Assembly (NCBI GenBank): GCA_934444695.1 | Contig: CAKSDF010000051.1 | Span: 1-11,465, forward strand | DNA: 11,465 nucleotides | Direction: 5' to 3' | DNA from: an uncultured Eubacteriales bacterium | GTDB lineage: Bacteria > Bacillota > Clostridia > Oscillospirales > Acutalibacteraceae | Shown here: positions 1 to 7,353 of the stretch, piece by piece | Numbering within the stretch: position 1 is the stretch's first letter | Layout: every line of letters starts with the position of its first letter | Translations under genes and position numbers: made by a program | The notes under the pieces: model-generated | The model's database searches: none | What the model saw: the letters and a program-made list of their open reading frames with translations, nothing else | What the model was told of the DNA's origin: nothing

Positions 1-648
1 GACAAATATTTTGTCGTAAAGCTTTCCGAAAAGGCCGATAATTGTACCGTTCAGGAAGGCCATTATGACCGTACCGACACCTATTCCCCTTATACCCCTG
101 AAAAAGATCAGCGATAGAACAAGAGCGGTCAGAAGGCAGGACAGATCAAAGAATGTTTTGAATTTAGGCAGCGGCACCGAAAACTTTTTGCTGACCGTTT
201 TGACAAAGAAATCATAAACCTGGGGACAAAGATATACCTTAAAGAATAGGGCCACCGAGGCCGATGTGAGCAGCGCGCCAAATACAAAGAGCACTATTCT
301 GACCGGCATCGAAAAGCTTCCCGGTTCGGTAACATTGGGATTAAGGGCGGGAACAATGCTTCGCCAGATATCCAATATGAAGCCGTAAAACAGGCAGGTA
401 AAAAAGGAGAAAAAATAGGTTATCTTTACCCTTTTCATAATAATGCAAAAGACGATAAAAAGCAGTCCCTGAACGATGTATTCGGCCGTTCCGAATGTTA
501 AGAAATTAACCTTTAAGCTAACTATGTAGGCCGGCCCGACGATCATCGATACACCGAAATCCGACGCGGCTATCATGGCTACCGACAAAGCCAGAAGCAG
601 GGTGGCAAGCACATACGTCGGCTCGTCGTAAAGCTTTATTTTTTTCAT
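1..648 (-). CDS. Multi-pass membrane protein, YczE/DUF6198-like (partial, C-terminus beyond window)
   Basis: The reading frame starts at ATG 648 (MKKIKLYDEPTYVLATLLLA...) and stays open for 216 codons to the left edge, so the C-terminus is missing. A GGAGGG ribosome binding site lies 6 nt upstream. The protein is very hydrophobic, with segments at about residues 12-28, 57-72, 77-97 and 117-137, followed by two more near 170-185 and 192-212. This arrangement, the short basic loops and the N-terminal 'SDFGVSMIVGPAYIVSLK' stretch resemble the YczE/YitT-like DUF6198 family of Firmicutes integral membrane proteins, whose substrate and function are not established. The family call comes from pattern memory. 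A generic uncharacterised membrane protein is the fallback. The gene is divergent from the peptidase C26 gene. Confidence 0.65.
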   Translation of the reverse strand, partial: MKKIKLYDEPTYVLATLLLALSVAMIAASDFGVSMIVGPAYIVSLKVNFLTFGTAEYIVQGLLFIVFCIIMKRVKITYFFSFFTCLFYGFILDIWRSIVPALNPNVTEPGSFSMPVRIVLFVFGALLTSASVALFFKVYLCPQVYDFFVKTVSKKFSVPLPKFKTFFDLSCLLTALVLSLIFFRGIRGIGVGTVIMAFLNGTIIGLFGKLYDKIFV

Positions 649-727
649 TTTTATCCCTCCGAAAAAATCCATTGTTTTCAAAAACAAGCGACCGCAGAGC
701 GTCTCTCCGCATTGTCCGTATCGTAAA

Positions 728-756
728 ATTATATAACACAATTTACTTAATGACAA
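728..756 (-). promoter_or_regulatory. Sigma-A-type promoter of the membrane-protein gene
   Basis: On the minus strand TTGTCA (751-756) and a perfect TATAAT (728-733) are separated by 17 nt. The expected start near 720 gives a leader of about 70 nt. The leader contains an imperfect GC-rich inverted repeat around 694-710 and then the GGAGGG site. No gene occupies 649-1016: this 368-bp stretch holds two divergent promoters and the leader of the plus-strand gene. Confidence 0.7.
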
Positions 757-849
757 TACCTTTTCCGACCGCAGCGCCTATTTTTCGACCTTTTACCTGC
801 GGTATTGCGCCCCATATTAAAACAATTTTTAAACATATCGCTTTGACCC

Positions 850-878
850 TTGAAAAATTAAAAAACGAATGATATAAT
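850..878 (+). promoter_or_regulatory. Sigma-A-type promoter upstream of the peptidase C26 gene
   Basis: TTGAAA (850-855), 17 nt, then a perfect TATAAT (873-878). Transcription should begin near 885, leaving a leader of about 130 nt before the ATG at 1017. The spacer is AT-rich. A second possible -35, TTGACC at 843-848, would give a 24-nt spacer and is less likely. Confidence 0.7.
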
Positions 879-893
879 ACAGAATATAAGAGC

Positions 894-934
894 AAGGGCG
901 TTCTCAATTTTATGAGGGCGCCCTTAACTTTTTT
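894..934 (+). terminator. Terminator-like hairpin inside the leader of the peptidase C26 gene
   Basis: AAGGGCG (894-900) pairs perfectly with CGCCCTT (919-925). An inner CTCA/TGAG pair (903-906/913-916) extends the stem, and six T residues follow at 929-934 after a 3-nt gap. The hairpin starts only about 10 nt after the predicted start of transcription. It could act as an attenuator or end a ~50-nt RNA. A second small hairpin follows (GCATC 950-954 with GATGC 965-969). No known riboswitch class was recognised in this short leader. Confidence 0.5.
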
Positions 935-1016
935 GAGCATTAAATTTTCGCATCCGAAAAAACCGATGCAAATAAAATATTACAGGGCTTCGCAAATTTA
1001 AAAGGGAGTGTTTTTT

Positions 1017-1727
1017 ATGAAAAGACCGATAATAGGAGTATCTCCTCTTTTTGATATTCAAAGGGAATCCCTCTGGATGCTCCCGGGATATATGAATGGC
1101 ATTGAAGCGGCAGGCGGCACCCCCATAATGCTTTCCTTAACCGACAACGAGGATATTATAAAGGATGCGGCCGGGCTTTGCGACGGCTTGCTTTTAACCG
1201 GCGGGCAGGATGTTTCCCCTGCCGTTTACGATCGTGAAAAGCTTTCCTGCTGCGGCGAGGTATGTCCCGAAAGAGACAGGGAGGAAGCCCTCCTTTTAGA
1301 TTTGTTTATAAAAACCGACCGTCCCGTTCTTGGAATATGTCGGGGGATACAGTTTTTAAATGCCCATCTCGGCGGCACACTTTATCAGGATCTTGACAGC
1401 CAATACGGAAGCGCCGTTGAACACCATATGTCCCCGCCATACGACCGCGGAATACACACCGTCTCTATCGTTAAAGACACACCGCTGCACGACCTCCTCG
1501 GTCTTGATGAAATGAGCGTCAACAGCTACCATCATCAGGCCGTTAAACGACTTGCCGGTCCTCTTTGCGAATGTGCAATATCCGGCGACGGACTTATCGA
1601 AGGGGTGTTTATGCCCGACAAAAAATTTGTGTGGGCGGTGCAGTGGCATCCCGAGTTTTCATATAAAAAAGACGAGGCATCCCTTAAAATACTTAAGGCC
1701 TTTGTGGATGCCGCGGCCGAAAATTGA
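1017..1727 (+). CDS. Gamma-glutamyl-gamma-aminobutyrate hydrolase family protein (peptidase C26)
   Basis: This 236-residue protein is a class I glutamine amidotransferase-like hydrolase expected to cleave gamma-glutamyl amide bonds in the cytoplasm, as PuuD does for gamma-Glu-GABA. The nucleophile motif GICRGIQ places Cys108 in the nucleophile elbow. The catalytic His211 and Glu213 sit in AVQWHPE. LLTGGQDVSP (59-68), GGTLYQDL (119-126) and NSYHHQAV (169-176) are typical of the PuuD/C26 family, and the length is normal. ATG 1017 is preferred over GTG 1008, because AAGGGAG (1002-1008) then sits 8 nt from the start, whereas the GTG overlaps that site. There is no signal peptide. The true substrate cannot be read from the sequence. 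Pyruvate kinase follows 115 nt downstream with no terminator between them, so read-through is possible, though no pathway link is apparent. Confidence 0.9.
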   Translation: MKRPIIGVSPLFDIQRESLWMLPGYMNGIEAAGGTPIMLSLTDNEDIIKDAAGLCDGLLLTGGQDVSPAVYDREKLSCCGEVCPERDREEALLLDLFIKTDRPVLGICRGIQFLNAHLGGTLYQDLDSQYGSAVEHHMSPPYDRGIHTVSIVKDTPLHDLLGLDEMSVNSYHHQAVKRLAGPLCECAISGDGLIEGVFMPDKKFVWAVQWHPEFSYKKDEASLKILKAFVDAAAEN

Positions 1728-1788
1728 CCTTGTTCACTGTTGTTTTAACAAAACGGCCGATATAAAGACTGACAAGCAGCCTTTTCAA

Positions 1789-1817
1789 TTGACGGATAAC
1801 ATTAATAAATATAAATA
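1789..1817 (+). promoter_or_regulatory. Possible weak promoter of pyk
   Basis: TTGACG (1789-1794) lies 17 nt before TAAATA (1812-1817), a poor -10 match in an AT-rich stretch. The position just upstream of the GGAGG site fits a gene-specific pyk promoter, but the leader would be very short, at about 20 nt. Co-transcription from the promoter at 850-878 is an alternative. Confidence 0.25.
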
Positions 1818-1842
1818 TACAGCAGCAATCGGAGGAAAGATT

Positions 1843-3276
1843 ATGAGAAGAACAAAAATTATATGCACCCTCGGCCCCGCCAGCGGGGATAAAAAAACCG
1901 TAAACAAAATGATCGATGCCGGAATGAACGTGGCGCGGCTCAACTTTTCCCACGGCACCCACGAGGGTCACCAGAAATACATCGATATGGTCAAAGAAAT
2001 AAGGAAGGAACGGGGCTGTCCCCTTGCAATAATGCTCGACACAAAGGGGCCGGAAATCCGCACGGGAACCATAAAGGACGGAACGGTAAAACTTTGCGAG
2101 GGTCAGGACTTTACCCTCACCTCCCGCAATGTCGAAGGAAACGAAAAAGAGGTTTCCATATCATATGCCTCTCTCCCCTCCCAGCTTAAAAAGGGAAACA
2201 CCATTCTCATAGACGACGGCGCAATTAAGCTGACGGTAAACTCCACCACCGACACCGATATTTTCTGCACGGTGGACGCAGGCGGCCGTCTTTCCGACCG
2301 CAAGGGCATCAACGTCCCTTATGTGGCGGTGGATATGCCCTATTTAAGCGAGCAGGACAAAAGCGATCTGCTTTTCGGCATTGAAAACGATGTGGATTTT
2401 GTGGCAGCATCCTTTGTCAGAAGCAAGGATGATGTCATTGCGCTGAGAAAATTCATCGATTACAACGGCGGTCACGACATTCGCATAATTTCCAAAATAG
2501 AAAACCTTCAGGGCATCGAGGCCTTTGACGAAATTCTTGAGCTTTCGGACGGAATAATGGTCGCAAGGGGCGATATGGGCGTCGAGGTGGAATATGAGCG
2601 GCTTCCCGGCCTTCAAAAGCGGTTTATAAGAAAGTGTTACCGCGCCGGAAAGATGGTCATAACCGCCACGCAAATGCTCGAATCGATGATAAGCCGCCAG
2701 CTCCCCACGAGGGCTGAAATAACCGACGTTGCCAACGCCGTTTTCGACGGTACATCGGCCGTTATGCTTTCGGGAGAGACCGCATCGGGAAAATTCCCGG
2801 TAAAATCGGTTTGCGCAATGGCTAAAATCGCCGAACAGGCCGAAAACGACGCTTTCGATATTGCCACCTTCAGAGGAATTAAATACGATATGGACTCCAA
2901 AGACACCACAAACGCCGTTTGCGACGCCGCCTGCACCACCGCCAAGGACATAGATGCCGCCGCCATAATCGCCCTTACAAAATACGGTCAGACGGCCAGA
3001 AGAATGTCTAAATTCCGTCCCGATGTACCCATAGTTGCCGCCACGCCCGTGGAAAAAACCTTCCACCAGCTCTCCCTTTCCTGGGGCGTTTACCCGGTCA
3101 TCGCAAGATATCAGAACACCACCGATCAGCTCTTTGTGCACGCCGTCGACTGCGCCAAGCAGATCGATCTCGTGTCTGACGGAGACCGGGTGGTGGTCGT
3201 TGCGGGAATACCTCTCGACACTCCCGGCAACACCAACATTTTAAAGGTCGAGCTTGTGGGAAATCAGTTAAGGTAA
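1843..3276 (+). CDS. pyk: Pyruvate kinase
   Basis: This protein converts phosphoenolpyruvate and ADP to pyruvate and ATP, the last step of glycolysis, and is cytoplasmic and usually a tetramer. It has 477 residues. The start ATG 1843 has GGAGG 7 nt upstream and gives the classic N-terminus MRRTKIICTLGPAS. The frame is open further upstream, but that extension runs through the C26 gene. Visible active-site elements are Arg32/Asn34/Ser36 (ARLNFSHG), LDTKGPEIRTG (65-75), Lys218 in SKIEN with Glu220, Asp244 in MVARGDMG, and the block ITATQMLESM...PTRAEITDVANAVFDGTSAVMLSGETASG. Glu71 in KGPEIRTG is the residue associated with K+-dependent enzymes. The protein ends after the C-terminal allosteric-type domain (NTNILKVELVG). 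The extra PEP-utiliser-like domain found in Bacillus enzymes is absent. Confidence 0.97.
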   Translation: MRRTKIICTLGPASGDKKTVNKMIDAGMNVARLNFSHGTHEGHQKYIDMVKEIRKERGCPLAIMLDTKGPEIRTGTIKDGTVKLCEGQDFTLTSRNVEGNEKEVSISYASLPSQLKKGNTILIDDGAIKLTVNSTTDTDIFCTVDAGGRLSDRKGINVPYVAVDMPYLSEQDKSDLLFGIENDVDFVAASFVRSKDDVIALRKFIDYNGGHDIRIISKIENLQGIEAFDEILELSDGIMVARGDMGVEVEYERLPGLQKRFIRKCYRAGKMVITATQMLESMISRQLPTRAEITDVANAVFDGTSAVMLSGETASGKFPVKSVCAMAKIAEQAENDAFDIATFRGIKYDMDSKDTTNAVCDAACTTAKDIDAAAIIALTKYGQTARRMSKFRPDVPIVAATPVEKTFHQLSLSWGVYPVIARYQNTTDQLFVHAVDCAKQIDLVSDGDRVVVVAGIPLDTPGNTNILKVELVGNQLR

Positions 3277-3305
3277 GCAATCAATGACCGATTCCGGTTA
3301 TATAT

Positions 3306-3401
3306 CTTAACCCCGGTCGCTTACCCTCGATATTTTAACCGCACCTTAACCCCCTGCTGCTTAAACCGGGTTGTTTAAATCGGGTCGCTTAATCCTGTTT
3401 T
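3306..3401. repeat. Degenerate ~14-bp tandem repeat downstream of pyk
   Basis: Seven head-to-tail units start at 3306, 3320, 3334, 3345, 3360, 3374 and 3388. Their lengths are 14, 14, 11, 15, 14, 14 and 14 nt. The approximate consensus is YTTAAMCCGGGTYG, and the core GGTCGCTTA is exact at 3315-3323 and 3383-3391. Units 5 and 6 are the most alike. The array fills much of the non-coding stretch 3277-3474. No reading frame or RNA family was recognised. An imperfect hairpin (GACCG 3286-3290 with CGGTC 3314-3318, and GGTTA with TAACC) overlaps its left end and is the only pyk 3' structure seen. Confidence 0.55.
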
Positions 3402-3474
3402 TCCCACATTGTCTAAAAACAAATAAAAAATACCGCTGCCAAAGCAACGGGAGCAACGCAAATATATACAATAT

Positions 3475-3520
3475 AAAAAACACACGCCCTCCAAAGGTCA
3501 TTCACCTTCGGAGGGCGTGT
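3475..3520 (-). terminator. Rho-independent terminator of the surface-protein gene
   Basis: Eleven-base arms (3482-3492 and 3510-3520) pair perfectly. After one A/C mismatch, a further AAGGT/ACCTT pair closes a CATTC loop. On the minus strand the hairpin is followed by TTTTTT (A-run 3475-3480 on the plus strand), so it is oriented for the surface-protein gene whose stop is at 3652. On the plus strand no T-tract follows, although the stem might also slow transcription coming from pyk. Confidence 0.85.
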
Positions 3521-3613
3521 TGATTATCTGAAAAGTTGTCTTCCGACCGTTTTGCCGCAGTCTGATTTTCGCTCACAAACAGCGCAAATCTCTTGGCTGT
3601 CGGCTTTCCCGTC

Positions 3614-3643
3614 TTAATCAACCGATGATCAGCCATCGATTAA
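3614..3643 (-). other. Small hairpin just after the surface-protein stop codon
   Basis: CGATG (3623-3627) pairs with CATCG (3634-3638), and TTAAT (3614-3618) pairs with ATTAA (3639-3643), with CAAC bulged on one side. It begins 8 nt past the stop codon on the minus strand and has no T-run after it, so it is not a terminator. It may be a 3' UTR structure or chance. Apart from this hairpin, nothing was recognised in 3521-3651. Confidence 0.3.
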
Positions 3644-3651
3644 TTATAATA

Positions 3652-6600
3652 TTACTTTTTCTTTTTGAAAGCAACCAAAGCACAGCCTGCCGCAAGCATA
3701 AGGGCTGCAGCAGCGGCAACCGCTCCGCTTTCTCCCGATTTAGGATTGGCGGTTGAAGCGTTGGCATTTGCATTGCTTGCTCCATCGGATTGTCCGTTTT
3801 GATCGTTTTGACCCTTCTGACTGCCGTCGTTTGTTGCGGTGTCGCCCTTTCCGTTATCGGAAGGATGGTCGGGCGTAACAACGATTGGGTCATCCTGCTC
3901 CTGTTTTTTGTCCTCAACGGTAAACTCGCACAAAGCACTTCCTACCGCAAGTTCTATCTCGACGGTATGCTTTCCGGCCGAAAGAGCGGCAAGATAATCG
4001 GGCGAAAGGGTTATTTCAAGTTCCTCATCCGACAAGGTATATTCGGAAGCATTTATAGTCTTTCCGTCCACCTTGACCGATTTAAGGTCCTCTTTTGCTC
4101 CGTCGCAGACAAAGGTAAGTCCTTCCTTCTGCCCCTTTGTAAAGCTGCCGTTTTGGCCGGCTGTAACCGTCGGAGCAAGCTTAGGAATGATCTCGGTTTT
4201 TTGCTCGTTGCATCTCTTGCAGGTAAAGACCTTTTTACCTTCCTTTGCGGCGGTGGCAGCTTCTGTCACCTTTCCCTCGTCAAAATCGTGGCCGAGGGCT
4301 TTTCCGTCGGTAAAGGTGTCTTTATCGCTTATGCTGTCGCATCTTGTGCAGCCGTAGAAATATTCGGCAGCATTCTCGCAATTTGCCGCAGCTTTAAGAT
4401 GAGCCTCATCGATTACCTTTTTGGTGAAATCGTGGCCGAGGGCTTCTCCGTCGGTGAAGGTGTCTTTATCGCTTATGCTGTCGCATCTTGTGCAGCCGTA
4501 GAAATATTCGGCAGCATTCTCGCAATTTGCCGCAGCTTTAAGATGAGCCTCATCGATTACCTTTTTGGTGAAATCGTGGCCGAGGGCTTCTCCGTCGGTG
4601 AAGGTGTCTTTATCGCTTATGCTGTCGCATCTTGTGCAGCCGTAGAAATATTCGGCCGCGTGCTCGCAATCTGCCGCAGCTTTAAGATGAGCCTCATCGA
4701 TTAATTTTTTGGTGAAATCGTGAGCCTGCTCGCCTTCTTTTACCACGGCACCGCACACATCGCAATGCAGGGCGGTGGTGCAATCGCCGTCGTCGGCCTC
4801 GGCACCGTGGGCAGCCTCATCCTTTTTGATGTGGCAAACCGAGCACTCGTGCCAATGCCCGTTTTGATCAAATTTCCACTCATCCTCAAATGAATGGGTA
4901 ATCTCTCTCTTTTCTCCGCAAACATTGCATTCGTCGTCGCAGGCATTGTCGTATGTATGGGAGGCATTGACGGTAATGGTCATAGCCGAGCTGTTTCCTG
5001 CCTTGTCGGCGGCAACAATGTTGAGGGTTCCGTTAAAGCCTTCGGTGGTATATTTTCCGTCGGTCTCGTTTACGACCGTATCGTTTATCTTAACGGTATC
5101 AAGACCGCCCTTGTCCGAAACGGTAAATTCGGTCGAAAGGCAATACTCTCCGTCTTCATTGATTCCGGATATTTCGGGAGGGGTATTGTCAACCGTTATT
5201 CCGTCCGATCCGATTATTGTTACATTGCCCTGATTGTCGGTTATTTTTGCGTAAATGATGATTTTGGTCGAAGGTATCACCGCAAGGGGTTTGGTATATT
5301 CTCTCCATCCGGTCAATGCCTTGACCTGATCCTCGCTGAGCACCTCCTCAGAAACATAGGTTCCCACCGATTTAACACCGCTTTGTCCGTCCTCGGCGGT
5401 AATGGTCACCACAACGGTTTCTTTGAAGAAAAGGCCAAAGGTAATGGTATTAAGCGCCTTTTTGATGGAATCTTCTTTTATAAAAATGTCGCCGGTGGGA
5501 CAAATATCATCAACCAACACATCGCCGTATTCAAAGGTTTTGGATCCCTTGGCTCCGCAAATGCAGGAATAATAATATTTTGCCTTGGTCGTATATGTCG
5601 CCTGTTCGGCCAGGGTCTGCTCGCCTACAATCTTCTCGGTAAAGCTATGCTCGGCATAACCGTCTTTATTTGCATTGTCGGAAATGTCGCAATCATCGGC
5701 CTGGCATTCGTGCCAATGGTGGCCGTCGTCAGATGAAAAGCCGTTCGACCAGATATGCTCGTGAACATAAGGCTCAATTTTAACATAAAGGCTGTTCCAA
5801 TATGTATTGCTGTCAGGAGAAGCAACCTTAACGGCCGTCTGCTCGCTTTGACCGGCCGTAACGGTGGCCTTAAATTCTCCGAATGTGGGAGAAGAGGTAA
5901 TGGCGTTTGTTCCGTCGGACGTTCCGACCTTTGTAATAAGAGTACCGCCTAAAATCTCTGCGTCGTTGCTCCAAAGGCCTATGCTCCAGTTTGTTGCATC
6001 GCCGCCGGTAACCGATACATTACCGCCGTTTTGGGTGTATTTTGCGGCCGATATGCCATAAGATTCATCTGATGCGGTGCCGCCCACAGCGGTCACATCG
6101 GTGTCGGTCAGCTCAAGCTCGCTTGCCCAAATAGGCAGGCTGTAAAGAGCTTCATCGGATGATGCATTTATGGTGCAATCCTTTGCCGTGACCTTTTTCC
6201 CGTCTCCGCCCTGAATTCCGCGGCTGTTATTTGTTCCCTTACCGCTTGTAATGGTCATTTTGGAGTTTTCAAAATACATATTCTCGTTGGTATAAAGGGC
6301 ATAGGAATCCTTGCCCTCTCCCGCAGTGAGATTAACCGTGGCGCCGTTTATAACAATGTCTTTGGATGTAGTCATAAGAGCGGCCGAAAGCTGAACCGCC
6401 TTGCCCGCAGTTGCCGAAAGCTCTCCGCCGGTAAGGGTTATGCTTTTGCTGACATAAACGGCCTGGTTGTTATAAAGTCCGCTTTTGGCGGTGCTGTTTC
6501 CGTTTTTAACGGTAACCTTGCCGCCCTTTTGGGTAAAGGCGCCTTCGCATTTAATGCCATAGACATCATATTTGGAGGTGCCGTTTTCGATGTAAAGGCT

Positions 6601-7167
6601 GCCCGCTCCGTCGATGATAAGATCGCCGCTTGAATAAACGGTGTTAAGGGTGTAGCTTACCTTGTTGGCGGTTTGGACGAAGCTGTTTTCGCCGAGAATA
6701 TTAAGGGTAACGCCGCTGTCTTTTATACTGAGGATTTGACTGTTTCTCGAGGCTTTTTTGGTTATGTTAAGACCGTTTATGGTTAGGGTCTTTGTTTTAT
6801 AGTCGTAGCTTGCCTTGCCCGCGTCTTCGGTTCCGGCAAAAACATCCTTATAGTTTGCGCCGGTTATCTTGACTCCCGAGAGGGTTATGTTGAAATCGGT
6901 ATCTTCAGAAGGCTCATCATCGGTTTCGTCCGCGTAAACCGCCGTGCCGCCGTTCTCACCCTCGCCCGTTGCGGCAAAGGCAGGTACGGAAATCGCCGTA
7001 ACAAGCACGGCAAGACTGAGCACGCTTGCAGAAATACGCCGCTTTTGAGTACCGAAAAGCTTAACTGTTTTTCCGAGTCTTTCAAAAAGCATATAAAGGG
7101 GATAAAGCGCAAGTATACATATGTATTGCGCCTTTTCTCCGGCCGAAAGACCTTTGAATTTTTTCAT
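3652..7167 (-). CDS. Large secreted, wall-anchored surface protein with beta-helix-like, Ig-like and Cys/His repeat regions
   Basis: The protein has 1171 residues. ATG 7167 is chosen because AAAGGAG (7177-7183) lies upstream. The frame is open back to GTG 7281, but nothing there resembles a ribosome binding site. Residues 1-65 form an unusually long secretion signal: a first hydrophobic stretch at 15-28, basic residues to 44, then a second hydrophobic stretch ending SVPAFA, with likely cleavage after Ala65. Residues ~90-465 carry short repeated strands rich in Gly, Asn and Thr (for example DLIIDGAGSLYIENG and DIVINGATVNLTAG), which suggests a right-handed beta-helix or carbohydrate-binding fold. 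HEHIW at 469 starts a HxH/CxC segment. VDNTPPEISG (659) opens an Ig-like domain of about 80 residues. CNVCGEKR, HWHECSVC and CDVCG follow, then three 48-residue repeats (816-959), a segment with CKRC, and a domain near 1006-1095. A Gly/Asn/Gln/Asp-rich wall-spanning linker leads to NPKSG (1141-1145), a hydrophobic segment and KKKK. The ligand is unknown; an adhesin-like role is inferred. Confidence 0.85.
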   Translation of the reverse strand: MKKFKGLSAGEKAQYICILALYPLYMLFERLGKTVKLFGTQKRRISASVLSLAVLVTAISVPAFAATGEGENGGTAVYADETDDEPSEDTDFNITLSGVKITGANYKDVFAGTEDAGKASYDYKTKTLTINGLNITKKASRNSQILSIKDSGVTLNILGENSFVQTANKVSYTLNTVYSSGDLIIDGAGSLYIENGTSKYDVYGIKCEGAFTQKGGKVTVKNGNSTAKSGLYNNQAVYVSKSITLTGGELSATAGKAVQLSAALMTTSKDIVINGATVNLTAGEGKDSYALYTNENMYFENSKMTITSGKGTNNSRGIQGGDGKKVTAKDCTINASSDEALYSLPIWASELELTDTDVTAVGGTASDESYGISAAKYTQNGGNVSVTGGDATNWSIGLWSNDAEILGGTLITKVGTSDGTNAITSSPTFGEFKATVTAGQSEQTAVKVASPDSNTYWNSLYVKIEPYVHEHIWSNGFSSDDGHHWHECQADDCDISDNANKDGYAEHSFTEKIVGEQTLAEQATYTTKAKYYYSCICGAKGSKTFEYGDVLVDDICPTGDIFIKEDSIKKALNTITFGLFFKETVVVTITAEDGQSGVKSVGTYVSEEVLSEDQVKALTGWREYTKPLAVIPSTKIIIYAKITDNQGNVTIIGSDGITVDNTPPEISGINEDGEYCLSTEFTVSDKGGLDTVKINDTVVNETDGKYTTEGFNGTLNIVAADKAGNSSAMTITVNASHTYDNACDDECNVCGEKREITHSFEDEWKFDQNGHWHECSVCHIKKDEAAHGAEADDGDCTTALHCDVCGAVVKEGEQAHDFTKKLIDEAHLKAAADCEHAAEYFYGCTRCDSISDKDTFTDGEALGHDFTKKVIDEAHLKAAANCENAAEYFYGCTRCDSISDKDTFTDGEALGHDFTKKVIDEAHLKAAANCENAAEYFYGCTRCDSISDKDTFTDGKALGHDFDEGKVTEAATAAKEGKKVFTCKRCNEQKTEIIPKLAPTVTAGQNGSFTKGQKEGLTFVCDGAKEDLKSVKVDGKTINASEYTLSDEELEITLSPDYLAALSAGKHTVEIELAVGSALCEFTVEDKKQEQDDPIVVTPDHPSDNGKGDTATNDGSQKGQNDQNGQSDGASNANANASTANPKSGESGAVAAAAALMLAAGCALVAFKKKK
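4291..4722 (-). repeat. Three tandem 144-bp repeats encoding 48-residue Cys-pair modules
   Basis: The units on the minus strand are 4722-4579, 4578-4435 and 4434-4291 (residues 816-863, 864-911 and 912-959). By direct comparison the second and third units differ at 2 of 144 positions, and the first and second at about 6, so the array arose by recent duplication or is kept uniform by recombination. Each unit begins HDFTKK and contains one CTRCD pair plus a single upstream Cys (ADCE or ANCE). A fourth partial start, HDFDEG, follows. The repeat length is a multiple of three, so copy number could vary without breaking the frame. Confidence 0.95.
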
Positions 7168-7353
7168 ATACCATTGCTCCTTTGCATTATAACATTGCCT
7201 GCCGATTTCAGCAAAAGCCATTTTCAAAGCTAAAGCTTTTGGCGGTCGGGCATCCCGTTTAAAACGAAGCGGCGGCCGCACTCAGGTAACAACAGCTTTA
7301 CCGCCCGCATCAAAGGTCTTTTTTTACCCTTGACCTTCCTCGGCTCTTAATGC
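7168..7353 (-). other. Long structured 5' leader of the surface-protein mRNA
   Basis: If transcription starts near 7353, about 186 nt precede the ATG. Several hairpins are possible: AAGGTC/GACCTT (7313-7318/7332-7337), GGTAA/TTACC (7285-7289/7298-7302) flanked by GC-rich pairing sequence, and CAAAAGC/GCTTTTG (7212-7218/7235-7241). No known riboswitch class was recognised. The last 114 nt are open in frame with the gene, from GTG 7281, but without a ribosome binding site. Confidence 0.4.

Noticed and set aside
672..940. Two small frames on opposite strands in the divergent intergenic region
   Set aside because: They overlap both promoters and the leader hairpin, and lack ribosome binding sites.
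1552..1842. Upstream extension of the pyruvate kinase frame
   Set aside because: It overlaps the C26 gene and shows no family similarity. ATG 1843 has GGAGG and the canonical N-terminus.
2344..3141. 265-codon minus-strand frame opposite pyk
   Set aside because: It is a shadow of a strongly conserved gene, with no start signal or domain.
3790..4704. 304-codon open frame on the plus strand, opposite the 48-residue repeats
   Set aside because: It is antisense to the surface-protein gene. The 144-bp repeat length keeps the shadow frame open, and there is no ribosome binding site or recognisable domain.
4894..5736. 280-codon plus-strand frame with hydrophobic character
   Set aside because: It is antisense to the Ig-like and Cys/His region of the surface protein. 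Hydrophobicity is a by-product of the complementary codons, and no start signals are seen.
7186..7191. Perfect TATAAT on the minus strand just before the surface-protein ribosome binding site
   Set aside because: A start of transcription set by this box would fall at or after the ribosome binding site, and its -35 (TTGCTG) is poor.
7168..7281. GTG 7281 as the start of the surface protein
   Set aside because: No ribosome binding site is present and the added residues are not signal-like. ATG 7167 has AAAGGAG.
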